Under the pieces are notes generated by a model, which saw nothing but the letters and a program-made list of their open reading frames with translations, did no database searches and had not been told where the DNA came from. A DNA stretch of 64,000 bases from NCBI GenBank assembly GCA_003169975.1, contig PNAA01000009.1, positions 1 to 64,000 on the forward strand, written 5' to 3'. The DNA comes from Spartobacteria bacterium (GTDB lineage: Bacteria > Verrucomicrobiota > Verrucomicrobiia > Chthoniobacterales > UBA10450). The translations under genes were made by a program, and so were the position numbers. Position 1 is the stretch's first letter. Each line of letters opens with the position of its first letter. This document shows, one piece after another, positions 26,503 through 34,747 of this stretch.

Positions 26503-27066
26503 ATGATGCGAATCCATGCGGCCGCCCTCTCCCTCGCGCTCCTCGCGAGTGCCCGGGCCGGAGTCGACTTTACGCCGGCTAGCGAGGCGCGAACCCTCGA
26601 GGGCATCGTCTTTAAACAAATCCTGTTTCATCAGGACGGCCACCCCATCGCCTACGAGCAACCACGGGGCTGGACTTTTGCTGGCGATCCGTCCGCCATG
26701 AAACTAACTCCGCCGAACGTGTCCCAGGCGCAGGCCACGATGGAACAATCGCCCCTCTCGGGACCGCAAAGTTTTGATGAAGCGGCGGCCAAAGAACTCC
26801 ACCAGCAGGTGCTCCGCTCCGTGCCGGAGGGAGCCCGCGATGTCGTCCTCGTCACTGCGGAAAAAAATCCGCTGCGGATCAATCAGCAGGAGACTTACGA
26901 AGTGACTCTCCTCTACAATTTCTACAGCGAGGATTACGAGCTAAGTGTGCTCTTCGCGAATCTGCCCGATACTCGACTGCGCTTCCGCACCGGCGCGCGG
27001 ATAGCAGATTTCGAAAAGGTACGTCGCGAATTCCACGCCAGCCTGTTCACTTTGAGCTGGAAGTAG
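26503..27066 (+). CDS. Secreted protein of unknown function
   Basis: I do not recognise the family. 187 residues with a cleavable signal peptide (MMRIHAAALSLALLASARA G), then a globular alpha/beta region: KQILFHQDGHPIAYEQPRGW, QSFDEAAAKELHQQVLRSV, YEVTLLYNFYSEDYELSVLF, and a C-terminal FEKVRREFHASLF helix. It resembles small periplasmic proteins that bind or guard the envelope, but nothing is diagnostic. It is divergent from uvrA and convergent with the cysteine desulfurase, with a REP doublet at its 3' side. ATG at 26503 or 26506. Confidence 0.75.
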   Translation: MMRIHAAALSLALLASARAGVDFTPASEARTLEGIVFKQILFHQDGHPIAYEQPRGWTFAGDPSAMKLTPPNVSQAQATMEQSPLSGPQSFDEAAAKELHQQVLRSVPEGARDVVLVTAEKNPLRINQQETYEVTLLYNFYSEDYELSVLFANLPDTRLRFRTGARIADFEKVRREFHASLFTLSWK

Positions 27067-27071
27067 GGCCT

Positions 27072-27161
27072 TGGTCGACGCTTCGCTCTGCGAAGCGCGG
27101 AGGGGAGCGCCGATTTGGATGCGACGTCCTTGCTCACTCCTCCCAGAGGGAGGCGTCTACA
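27072..27161. repeat. REP-like doublet at convergent gene ends
   Basis: The slightly degenerate left arm GACGCTTCGCTCTGCGAAGC GCGG faces TCCCAGAGGGAGGCGTCTACA. It sits between two convergent genes, and its right arm provides the TAG stop (27157-27159) of the cysteine desulfurase. Confidence 0.78.
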
Positions 27162-28317
27162 TCACGGCCAGCTGTCGCAGCTTGCGAATCGTGCGCGGGA
27201 TGATCTCGACAACCTTGTCCAGCTCCGCCTCGGTGTTGAAGCGGCCAAAGGAGAATCGAAGGCTGCTCCGGGCCCGCTCATTCGTCAGGTGCATGGCCCG
27301 CAGGACATGCGACGGCTGCACCGCACCGGTGGTGCAGGATGAGCCTAACGAACAACAGACGCCTTCCCGGTCGAGCTTGAGCAGAATGGCCTGCGCATCG
27401 ACGCCGTTGAAAGCCAGGTTCGAGGTGTTCGGCAGCCGCATGCCCGGGTCGCCATTCACGACCACGTCTTCGAGCTCGGCGAGCAGGGTCGCCTCGAAGC
27501 GGTCACGCAACGTCCGGACACGCGTGTTTTCTTCCTCGAGAGTCGCGATCGCCAGCTCCGCCGCTTTCCCGAGCCCGACGATCGAGGCAACGTTATCGGT
27601 CCCCGCGCGCCGGCCGCCCTCCTGCGGGCCGCCGACAAGGAGCGGCTGGAAGCGGGACTTCCGATCGACATAGAGCGCACCGACGCCTTTGCAGGCATGC
27701 AATTTATGGCCCGAGAGCGAGAGGAAATGGACCGGCAATTTCGTCAGGTCGATCGGCATTTTCCCGACAGCCTGCACCGCATCGGTGTGAAAGAAGACGC
27801 CCTTCGCGCGGCAAATTTCGGAAATCCTGGCCAGCGGAAAAATAACACCGGTTTCATTGTTCGCCCACATCACCGAGACGACCGCGGTGTCGGGCCGGAT
27901 GGCAGCCTCCATCTCCGCCAGGTCGAGATGGCCCTGCTCGTCGACCGCGACGATCGTCACGGAGCAACCGCGCCTAACGAATGCCTCGCAGTAGTTCAGG
28001 ACGGCATTGTGCTCGACCGAAGTCGTCACCACATGGCGTCGTTCGGGCGACATCTGCAACGCGGAATGGAGCGCCGTGTTGTCCGACTCCGTCCCGCCGC
28101 TCGTGAAAACAACTTCGTTAGGCTCGCAGCCGAGCAAAGCCGCCACCCGTTCGTGCGCCCGCTCGGTTGCCGCCTTCACTTGCGCGCCAAAGCGGTGTGA
28201 GCCCGACGGATTGCCGTAGTGCGTGGTCAGGAACGGCATCATTTCCTCCAGCACCTCCGGATCAACCCGGGTGCTCGAGTTATTATCGAGGTAGATTATT
28301 TCACTCTCGGCGGTCAT
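27157..28317 (-). CDS. Cysteine desulfurase (NifS/IscS type)
   Basis: PLP enzyme that removes sulfur from cysteine as a protein-bound persulfide for Fe-S cluster or thio-cofactor synthesis. Motifs: IYLDNNSSTRVDPEVLEEM at the start, GGTESDNTAL, SVEHNAVL, WANNETGVIFP, the PLP-binding Lys in SLSGHKLHACKGVGALY (about residue 203), and the catalytic Cys in CCSLGSSCTTGAVQPSHVL (about 325). 386 residues, class I length. No iscU, iscA or iscR is adjacent, so the acceptor pathway is open; tRNA thiolation is also possible. The REP arm supplies its stop. Confidence 0.94.
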   Translation of the reverse strand: MTAESEIIYLDNNSSTRVDPEVLEEMMPFLTTHYGNPSGSHRFGAQVKAATERAHERVAALLGCEPNEVVFTSGGTESDNTALHSALQMSPERRHVVTTSVEHNAVLNYCEAFVRRGCSVTIVAVDEQGHLDLAEMEAAIRPDTAVVSVMWANNETGVIFPLARISEICRAKGVFFHTDAVQAVGKMPIDLTKLPVHFLSLSGHKLHACKGVGALYVDRKSRFQPLLVGGPQEGGRRAGTDNVASIVGLGKAAELAIATLEEENTRVRTLRDRFEATLLAELEDVVVNGDPGMRLPNTSNLAFNGVDAQAILLKLDREGVCCSLGSSCTTGAVQPSHVLRAMHLTNERARSSLRFSFGRFNTEAELDKVVEIIPRTIRKLRQLAVM

Positions 28318-28353
28318 GGCTAAAGGTTACCGAGTTTCCCGGCATCGCACCAT

Positions 28354-28695
28354 CTACTCTTCCGCCCGCGGTTCATTCCCGGGATGGGCGACATGGTGAT
28401 GCGAGTAACGAAAATACAGGTTCCGGAGATAGATCGGCAATGGAAAAAGCGCACTCAAGACGCCGACTGAATCCCGGCGGTAAAACGCGAAATAAATCAG
28501 GAGCAAAAGGGAGCCGGCCGCGCTGCACTCCCAAAAACCGGCGGGAATGATGCTCTTGCGCGCGCGCTCGGAGGCGATCCACTGGATGATAAAGCGGGCG
28601 CCGAAAACGATGTTGCCGGCCCAACCGACGAATTTCCAGCCGTTGATCGAAAGGCCGAGAAGGTTTCCATCGGCCAGTAATTGGAAGGTGTGCAT
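28354..28695 (-). CDS. Lipid A biosynthesis N-terminal domain (LAB_N) membrane protein
   Basis: 113-residue protein with three hydrophobic helices. The sequence FVGWAGNIVFGARFIIQWIA SE followed by PAGFWECSAAGSLLLLIYFA and NLYFRYSH matches the LAB_N domain, found as small stand-alone proteins or fused to lipid-A-disaccharide synthase in envelope biogenesis loci. The exact function is unknown. It lies alone between the cysteine desulfurase and hisC (divergent). Confidence 0.85.
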   Translation of the reverse strand: MHTFQLLADGNLLGLSINGWKFVGWAGNIVFGARFIIQWIASERARKSIIPAGFWECSAAGSLLLLIYFAFYRRDSVGVLSALFPLPIYLRNLYFRYSHHHVAHPGNEPRAEE

Positions 28696-28785
28696 AGAGG
28701 GGAAAGTTCCCTCAGGATGGCGCGCGCTGAAACAGCTATTTCCCCAGACTGTTCAGGCCTGTAATTTCGCTTAACGTTGCCGGCG

Positions 28786-29886
28786 ATGGACTCCATCTGG
28801 GACCAGGCCAATCCGCACCTGCGCGATCTCGCGCTCTACCAACCGGGCAAGCCCATCGAGGAAACGGCGCGCGAATCAGGTTTGCGGGTCGACCAGATCT
28901 GCAAGCTGGCCTCGAACGAAAACCCGCTCGGCCCCTCGCACCGCGCGCGGGCCGCGATGCACGATGCGCTCGCCGGCGCGAATCTTTACCCCGATGGCGG
29001 CGGCTTTTACCTGAGCGCGGCGCTGGCGGATAAACTGAAGGTCGCACCGGAAAATATCATCCTCGGGAACGGGTCGAACGAGATCATCGAGTTTATCGGA
29101 CACGCTTTTCTCAGGCTGGGCGCGGAGTTGGTGACCTCCGAAAACGCGTTCATCGCCTACCGGCTGGTGGCGTCCCTCTTCGGCGCCACCGCGATCGAAG
29201 TCGCGGACCGCGAATATCGCTTCGACCTCGACGCCGTCCGGCAGGCGATCACCCCGCGCACCCGGCTTGTCTTTATCGCCAATCCAAACAATCCGACGGG
29301 GACTCTCGTTAGTCAGGAAGCGATTGACCGTTTCATGGCCGGCGTGCCTAACGACGTCGTGGTTGTCTTCGACGAGGCTTATTTTGAGTATCTGGACGAC
29401 CCGCCGGACACCGTGCGGTTCGTGCGGGAAGGTCGCAACGTCGTCGTCCTGCGGACATTTTCCAAAATCCACGCGCTCGCCAATGTCCGAATCGGCTACG
29501 GCATCGCGCGCCCGGAATTAATCCGGGTGCTGCAAAAAGCCCGCGAACCATTTAACACCAATGGCGTCGCCCAGGCCGGGGCCCTGGCCGCGCTGACCGA
29601 CGAGGCGCATCAGGCGGAATCGAAACGGATCACGGACGAGGGCCGGAAATATCTGGAGCATGAATTCGCCGCGCTCGGCCTCTCCTACGTCCCGAGCGTC
29701 GCCAATTTTGTTCTCGTTAGGGTAGGCGACGGCAAGGCGGTGTTCAAAGCGCTCCTTCGCCATGGCGTCATCGTGCGCGCGCTCGGCGGTTACAAGTTTC
29801 CCGAGTGGGTCCGCATCACCGTCGGGACGATGGAACAAAATCGAAAATGCATCGCCGCGCTGCGCGAGGTGCTGAGCGCGGCTTGA
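28786..29886 (+). CDS. hisC: Histidinol-phosphate aminotransferase
   Basis: Class I/II PLP aminotransferase that converts imidazole-acetol phosphate to histidinol phosphate in histidine synthesis. Signatures: KLASNENPLGPS at the N-terminus, NPNNPTG for the cofactor ring, DEAYFEY, the PLP Lys in TFSKIHALANVRIGYG (about residue 230), and a C-terminal WVRITVGTMEQN with the substrate-carboxylate Arg. 366 residues from ATG 28786; a TTG at 28777 is less likely. No other his genes adjoin. Related HisC2-type enzymes also accept aromatic amino acids, so the substrate is probable rather than proven. Confidence 0.92.
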   Translation: MDSIWDQANPHLRDLALYQPGKPIEETARESGLRVDQICKLASNENPLGPSHRARAAMHDALAGANLYPDGGGFYLSAALADKLKVAPENIILGNGSNEIIEFIGHAFLRLGAELVTSENAFIAYRLVASLFGATAIEVADREYRFDLDAVRQAITPRTRLVFIANPNNPTGTLVSQEAIDRFMAGVPNDVVVVFDEAYFEYLDDPPDTVRFVREGRNVVVLRTFSKIHALANVRIGYGIARPELIRVLQKAREPFNTNGVAQAGALAALTDEAHQAESKRITDEGRKYLEHEFAALGLSYVPSVANFVLVRVGDGKAVFKALLRHGVIVRALGGYKFPEWVRITVGTMEQNRKCIAALREVLSAA

Positions 29887-29931
29887 TTGACACGAAACCG
29901 GGTATGGCTCCAGTATGGTATGCCTTCTGCC
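29887..29931 (+). promoter_or_regulatory. Probable promoter/operator of the toxin-antitoxin pair
   Basis: TTGACA at 29887 is followed 18 bases later by CAGTAT at 29911. Between and after lie repeated GTATGG words (29902, 29913) and the partial palindrome ATGGTATGCC-TTCT-GCCAT, which reaches the antitoxin ATG. Ribbon-helix-helix antitoxins usually bind such repeats to repress their own operon, so autoregulation is inferred. Confidence 0.5.
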
Positions 29932-30168
29932 ATGAAGTCCACCTACTCGCTCGACGCGCCCACCCTGGCGACGCTGAACCGGCTGGCGCGTCGGTGGCAG
30001 GTCTCCAAAACCGAGGTCCTGCGCCGCGCTTTGCGCCAGGCGGCCGAACAGGAGGCGATCTCACCGGAGGAGCGAATCGCCGCGTTGCGTGAGCTGCAAA
30101 AACGGGTAGCGGAGAAGCGGATCGACCTGAAGAATTGGCAACGAACGATCAAAGATGGCCGCCGTTGA
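29932..30168 (+). CDS. Ribbon-helix-helix antitoxin-like protein
   Basis: 78 residues. STYSLDAPTLATLNRLARRW followed by QVSKTEVLRRALRQA is a ribbon-helix-helix/CopG-type DNA-binding segment (one beta strand and two helices), and the C-terminal half (RIAALRELQKRVAEKRIDL) should bind the toxin. ATG at 29932 starts the fold; the frame upstream to 29887 is the promoter region. It overlaps the PIN-domain gene by 14 bp, the usual VapB-VapC arrangement. Confidence 0.83.
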   Translation: MKSTYSLDAPTLATLNRLARRWQVSKTEVLRRALRQAAEQEAISPEERIAALRELQKRVAEKRIDLKNWQRTIKDGRR

Positions 30169-30559
30169 TCTTTCTGAGCTGATCGAGCTTGATTCAAATT
30201 TTTTGGTCGCCGCCCTAAGCAGAAATTCGACCGCGAGTCGACAGCTGGAGCATTGGCTGGGACAAGGGATTGTCGTGCGGATGAGCGCGGTCGCCTGGTC
30301 AGAATACCTCTGCGGCCCGCTTGACGAATCCGAGGTGCAGACGGCCAGAAAAGCACTCAGCGGGATCGATGCGTTCACCGAAGAGGATGCGGAGCTGGCG
30401 AGCGACCTGTTCAATCGCACTGGCCGACGCTCCCGCAGCCATGTGGATTGTATGATCGCAGCGCACGCCATTCGACGGGAAGCGCTCCTCGCCACCCTGA
30501 ATTTGCGAGACTTCGGGCGTTTCGAAAAACATCAGATGAGGCTCGCGCCGAAACCTTGA
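30155..30559 (+). CDS. PIN-domain toxin (VapC-like)
   Basis: 134-residue metal-dependent ribonuclease of the PIN fold. Acidic residues occur where expected: Asp in LIELDSNFLVAAL, Glu in AVAWSEYLCG, Asp in SHVDCMIAAHAI and Asp in LNLRDFGRF. VapC-type toxins cleave tRNA or rRNA and are held inactive by the antitoxin gene upstream, which overlaps it. Its TGA stop overlaps a TTG start of mnmE, so toxin and mnmE translation may be linked. Confidence 0.88.
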   Translation: MAAVDLSELIELDSNFLVAALSRNSTASRQLEHWLGQGIVVRMSAVAWSEYLCGPLDESEVQTARKALSGIDAFTEEDAELASDLFNRTGRRSRSHVDCMIAAHAIRREALLATLNLRDFGRFEKHQMRLAPKP

Positions 30560-31908
30560 ATTTAGACGTCCCCGGTGAAACCATCACCGCCGTCTCGACC
30601 CCGCCGGGGGAAGGCGCCATCGCGCTCGTTAGGCTATCCGGACCGCAGGCGATCGCGGTCGCGGACCAGATTTTTCGTGGCAAACAAAAACCGTCAGAGG
30701 CCGGATCGCATTTGCAGCAATTCGGCGAGATCGTCGCCGAGGAGCGGGTCATCGATCAGGTGATGCTCTCGGTCCATCGGGCGCCGGCGAGTTACACCGG
30801 CGAAGACGTGGTCGAAATCAGCTGTCACGGCGGCGTGCTTGTGACCGCGCGGGTTTGGGAAGCCTGCCTCCAGGCGGGCGCACGCGCGGCCCGGCCGGGG
30901 GAATTCACCGAGCGCGCTTTCTTGAATGGGAAATTGGACCTGACCCAGGCCGAAGCGGTGATCGATTTAATCCGCGCGCAAACCGATCTCGCCCTCCGCT
31001 CGGCCGCGGAACAACTGGAAGGCCGGCTGGGCGAAAGGATCTCGCGGCTGCGCGAAGAGCTGATTTCCCTCATCGCCCACCTCGAGGCCTACATCGATTT
31101 CCCGGACGAAGACATCGCGCCCGACGTCGGCGCCGCTTTTCTTGCGCGGCTCGACGAAATCCGCGCGCAGATCGATGCGTTGCTCGCCACCGCGGACCAG
31201 GGCCGCATCTTTCGCGAGGGCGTGCGGGTCGTCATCTATGGCCCGACGAATGCCGGAAAATCGAGCCTGCTCAACCGCCTGCTCGGCTTTCCGCGCGCGA
31301 TCGTGAGCGACTTGCCGGGCACGACTCGCGATACCATCGAAGAAGCGGTCAAGCTCCGCGGGATTGCACTCCGCCTGACGGATACGGCGGGATTGCGCAC
31401 CGGTGAGACGGATGCGGTCGAAAACGAAGGCATCGCGCGCACCGAGCGCTCGGTCGCCAGCGCTGATCTCCTCCTCCAAGTTGTGGATGCGAGCGCCGCC
31501 AAGCTGGCGCACTTCGCCGCGCGGCCGGCCGATCGCGCCGCGCTCTTGCTCCTGAACAAGAGCGACCTGCCGGAACATGAGGATTGGAAAACTTGCGACG
31601 CGCTGCGGATTTCCTGCCTCACGGACGACGGCCTAGCCGGGCTGGAGGACGCCATCTTGTCCAAAGTGAGCGAACAACGCTGGGATGTGCCGAGCGCGGT
31701 CGCGATCAATACGCGGCACCGCGATTGCCTGCGCCGCGCGCTCGGCGCCTGCGATCAGGCACGGAGCGCTTTTGTCCAGAATCTTGCGCCGGAATTGGTG
31801 GCGGTTGATCTGCGGGGCGCGCTGCAAGCGATCGGCGAGGTCATCGGCCACGCCGACATGGAGCAGATTCTGGATGCGCTCTTCGCCACCTTCTGCATCG
31901 GAAAATGA
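30556..31908 (+). CDS. mnmE: tRNA modification GTPase MnmE
   Basis: With MnmG it installs the carboxymethylaminomethyl group on wobble uridine 34 of tRNAs. Features: N-terminal folate-binding domain (ITAVSTPPGEGAIALVRLSG, SYTGEDVVEISCHGG, PGEFTERAFLNGKLDLTQAE), a G domain inserted in a helical domain with GPTNAGKSS (G1, DNA about 31240), TTRD (G2), DTAGLR (G3) and NKSD (G4), and the C-terminal FCIGK with the conserved Cys. 450 residues from TTG 30556, which overlaps the toxin stop (TTGA); no ATG is available near the domain start. pyrD follows with ATGA overlap. Confidence 0.95.
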   Translation: MNLDVPGETITAVSTPPGEGAIALVRLSGPQAIAVADQIFRGKQKPSEAGSHLQQFGEIVAEERVIDQVMLSVHRAPASYTGEDVVEISCHGGVLVTARVWEACLQAGARAARPGEFTERAFLNGKLDLTQAEAVIDLIRAQTDLALRSAAEQLEGRLGERISRLREELISLIAHLEAYIDFPDEDIAPDVGAAFLARLDEIRAQIDALLATADQGRIFREGVRVVIYGPTNAGKSSLLNRLLGFPRAIVSDLPGTTRDTIEEAVKLRGIALRLTDTAGLRTGETDAVENEGIARTERSVASADLLLQVVDASAAKLAHFAARPADRAALLLLNKSDLPEHEDWKTCDALRISCLTDDGLAGLEDAILSKVSEQRWDVPSAVAINTRHRDCLRRALGACDQARSAFVQNLAPELVAVDLRGALQAIGEVIGHADMEQILDALFATFCIGK

Positions 31909-32936
31909 AAAGCCTAACGAGCGGTTGGTACGAGCACCTCGTTAGGCCGCTTCTTTTCCGGATGGACCCGGAGGCGGCGCATCATTTTGCCCTGCGCCTC
32001 CTGCACGCGGCTCCGTCCATTGCCGGCGGCCGCGCGCTGTTGCGCTCGTTTGCTCCGGCGCCGCGGCCCCTCACGATCTTCGGTTTGAATTTTCCAAATC
32101 CGATTGGTCTCGCCGCGGGCTTCGACAAAAATGGCGTGGCCATTCCGGCCTGGGAAGCGCTCGGGTTTGGCTTTGTCGAGATCGGCACCGTGACCGCCCA
32201 ACCGCAGCCGGGCAATCCGCGGCCGCGCATTTTTCGTTACCCGAAGCAGGAAGCGCTGATCAACCGGCTCGGCTTCAATAACGACGGCGCTGACGCGGTA
32301 GCGCAGCGTTTGCGGAAGTTGCGCCAGGGTCCGCTCCGCCCGTCGATCCCGATCGGTGTCAATCTCGGCAAGTCGAAGGTGACGCCGCTCGAGGAAGCCG
32401 CCGCGGATTACCTCTACAGCTTTCGGCAGCTCCATCCCGTCGCCGATTACATCGTGCTCAACGTCAGCTCGCCAAATACGCCAGGCTTGCGCACTCTGCA
32501 GGAACACGACGCGCTGATTGCGTTGCTCCGTGTCATCACGGATGAGAATGCGCGCTTGCCAGCAGCCAGGCCGATCCTGCTGAAGATCGCGCCCGATCTT
32601 TCCGACGAAGCGCTGGCGGAAATCGTCGCTGCCGGCGAAGAATTTGGTCTCGCCGGGTTGATCGCCACCAACACCACGCTCGATCACTCGGCAGTCGCGG
32701 GCGAAGGCGATCAGTCCGGCGGCCTGAGCGGCGATCCCTTACGGCAACGCTCGACAGATGTCGTTCGGTTTCTGCGCAGCCGGACGCATCTGCCGATCAT
32801 CGGCGCCGGCGGGATCGGCGATCAGGAGTCTGCGCAGGAGAAGTTGCAAGCCGGGGCGCAACTCATTCAGGTCTATACCGCCTACATCTATCGCGGGCCG
32901 TCCCTGCTACGGGAAATCATCGCCGGGGCATCGTAG
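31905..32936 (+). CDS. pyrD: Dihydroorotate dehydrogenase (quinone), class 2
   Basis: FMN enzyme of pyrimidine synthesis that oxidises dihydroorotate to orotate with quinone as acceptor at the inner membrane. The N-terminal helix ([21 protein letters not shown]) is the membrane-docking part typical of class 2. It is followed by [60 protein letters not shown] with the catalytic Ser, and [19 protein letters not shown]. 343 residues. ATG overlaps the mnmE TGA as ATGA, so the two are co-translated. Confidence 0.95.
   Translation: MKSLTSGWYEHLVRPLLFRMDPEAAHHFALRLLHAAPSIAGGRALLRSFAPAPRPLTIFGLNFPNPIGLAAGFDKNGVAIPAWEALGFGFVEIGTVTAQPQPGNPRPRIFRYPKQEALINRLGFNNDGADAVAQRLRKLRQGPLRPSIPIGVNLGKSKVTPLEEAAADYLYSFRQLHPVADYIVLNVSSPNTPGLRTLQEHDALIALLRVITDENARLPAARPILLKIAPDLSDEALAEIVAAGEEFGLAGLIATNTTLDHSAVAGEGDQSGGLSGDPLRQRSTDVVRFLRSRTHLPIIGAGGIGDQESAQEKLQAGAQLIQVYTAYIYRGPSLLREIIAGAS
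31912..31947. other. Inverted pair of the GCCTAACGA word
   Basis: GCCTAACGA at 31912 and TCGTTAGGC at 31939, 18 bases apart, can form a 9-10 bp stem at the very start of pyrD, immediately after the mnmE stop. Similar paired uptake sequences act as terminators in Haemophilus; here the stem would lie inside the coding sequence. Confidence 0.6.
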
Positions 32937-33048
32937 CCGCGGCCGGCGAGGGAAGATTTTCAGCTGGTCGCACCGACGGCAGTTGGTTTCCAGCCTGTCT
33001 TGCGGCATGGACACTGCTATAATTTCCATAATCTCCGTGTTCTCTGTA

Positions 33049-34500
33049 ATGAGAAAGCTGTTTCCAAAAATCCTTGCCGCCGTGTTCTTTGTGCTCCTCG
33101 CCGGTGGAGTGTCAGCTCAAACCGGAAGCCTCACCCTGGCTTGGAACGCCAACTCGGAGAATGACATCAAGGGCTATCTGGTCGACTCCGGAACAACCAG
33201 TGGCGTCTACACCCGCGAGGTGGACGTGGGTAATGTAACGACCGTGACGGTTCCGAATCTCACAGTAGGGACCACTTATTATTTCGTGGTCAAAGCCTAC
33301 AACACGGGAGGCTTGGTGAGTCTTCCGTCGGCGGAAGTTTCTGCGGTTGCGCCCGCACCAAGCCCAACACCCACACCCACACCCACGCCGACACCGACCT
33401 CAACCCCAACGCCAACTCTGACGCCAACGCCAACTCCAACGCCAACACCGACCCCGACGCCAACTCCGACTCCAACTCCAACGCCAACTCCGACTCCAAC
33501 CCCAACGCCATCTCCGACTCCAACGCCAACTCCGACCCCGACGCCAACTCTGACGCCAACGCCAACTCCAACACCGACCCCGACGCCAACTCCAACCCCA
33601 ACCCCGACTCCAACACCGACCCCGACGCCAACTCCAACTCCAACTCCAACTCCAACCCCAACTCCGACCCCAACTCCGACGCCCAGCCCAACGCCAGACG
33701 AAGCCCTGCTCAACATCTCCACTCGCGTTCAAGTGCGGAGCGGCGACAGCGTTCTGATTGGCGGCTTTATCCTCGCGGGTAGTGCCGACAAGGAAGTCGC
33801 GATCCGGGCCCTCGGACCGTCGCTCGCCGGCGCGGGAGTGCCGAAAGTCCTGCGCAACCCGGCGCTCGAGCTTTACAACGACAGCGGCATCCTGATCGCG
33901 CAGAACGGTGACTGGACCACGCTCCAGCCGGGCACCGTCCCCGTCGACCTACAACCCAGCGATCCGGCGGAAGCCGTGATCATCGCGAATTTGCCACCGG
34001 GCAACTACACCGCAGTCCTGCGTAGCGAAGACGGCAGCACCGGCGTCGCACTCTGTGAACTCTACGATCTATCCCCAGCCAACTCCAGCGTGCTCAACAT
34101 CTCGACTCGCGGCGAGGTTGGCCTGGATGATAACGCGATGATCGGCGGCTTTATCCTTGGCGGCAGCGCGCCGACCAATGTCATCGTGCGCGCCATCGGC
34201 CCATCGCTCGCGGCCGCTGGTGTTTCCGGGGTATTGTCCGACCCGGTTGTAGAACTGCACGACAGCACCGGCTCACTCATTTTCCGCAACGACAATTGGC
34301 GGGACGACCAGGAACAACAAATCATCGATACGACCATCCCGCCTCTGGACGACAAGGAATCGGCGATCGTCGCGACGCTCCCGCCGGGCGCTTACACCGC
34401 GATCGTCCGCGGCGCCAACAATGCCACTGGCGTGGCGCTGATTGAGGTTTATGCGCTCGATCCGGGCGCGTCCGTTGGCAACCCCGGCGCAAAGAAGTAG
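33049..34500 (+). CDS. Secreted protein: Fn3-like domain, Pro-Thr linker and two repeated domains
   Basis: 483 residues. Signal peptide ([18 protein letters not shown]), a fibronectin type III-like domain (about 20-100, [29 protein letters not shown]), then about 115 residues of Pro-Thr repeats. Two copies of a roughly 125-residue beta domain follow, each starting LNISTR with IGGFIL and an RALGPSLA or RAIGPSLA motif. I know this domain only as a common module of secreted verrucomicrobial proteins; its role is unknown. ATG at 33049 gives the best signal peptide; ATG at 33007 would add 14 hydrophobic residues. No copy of the GCCTAACGA word lies here. Confidence 0.85.
   Translation: MRKLFPKILAAVFFVLLAGGVSAQTGSLTLAWNANSENDIKGYLVDSGTTSGVYTREVDVGNVTTVTVPNLTVGTTYYFVVKAYNTGGLVSLPSAEVSAVAPAPSPTPTPTPTPTPTSTPTPTLTPTPTPTPTPTPTPTPTPTPTPTPTPTPTPSPTPTPTPTPTPTLTPTPTPTPTPTPTPTPTPTPTPTPTPTPTPTPTPTPTPTPTPTPSPTPDEALLNISTRVQVRSGDSVLIGGFILAGSADKEVAIRALGPSLAGAGVPKVLRNPALELYNDSGILIAQNGDWTTLQPGTVPVDLQPSDPAEAVIIANLPPGNYTAVLRSEDGSTGVALCELYDLSPANSSVLNISTRGEVGLDDNAMIGGFILGGSAPTNVIVRAIGPSLAAAGVSGVLSDPVVELHDSTGSLIFRNDNWRDDQEQQIIDTTIPPLDDKESAIVATLPPGAYTAIVRGANNATGVALIEVYALDPGASVGNPGAKK
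33358..33696 (+). repeat. Coding hexanucleotide Pro-Thr repeat
   Basis: About 55 tandem units of six bases (CCAACT, CCGACC, CCAACG and similar) coding Pro-Thr, with rare Ser or Leu interruptions. Because the unit is a multiple of three, slippage changes linker length without a frameshift. Confidence 0.9.
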
Positions 34501-34747
34501 GATAACTGGTCAACGTCGACGAGCGCGACACCCGTGGTGTTGGTTCTTGTCCCGGGTCACTCCACCAATCCAACCGCTCGCCTTTCCGCGAAGCATACGG
34601 GTGTGTAGGTCCCCGTGAGACCAGCCGCGGCGAGCACGCGGGCCGTCCAAACGCGAACACAAATTCGATTTTCCTCTGCCAACCCGAACGACCCGCCTTG
34701 CCAAACCTGACGATTTAGTATCTCCTCTGCGCGCTCTCCCGATCCCT

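Noticed and set aside
26320-26661. Longer N-terminus for UvrA
   Set aside because: It would overlap the divergent secreted protein gene and its sequence is low-complexity Arg/Gly/Ser without similarity to UvrA.
33290-33732. Minus-strand repeat-rich frames opposite the Pro-Thr linker
   Set aside because: They are only the complementary readings of the hexamer repeat.
34501-34747. Possible small gene after the Pro-Thr protein
   Set aside because: Short frames here lack start signals and family features; the stretch is treated as non-coding.
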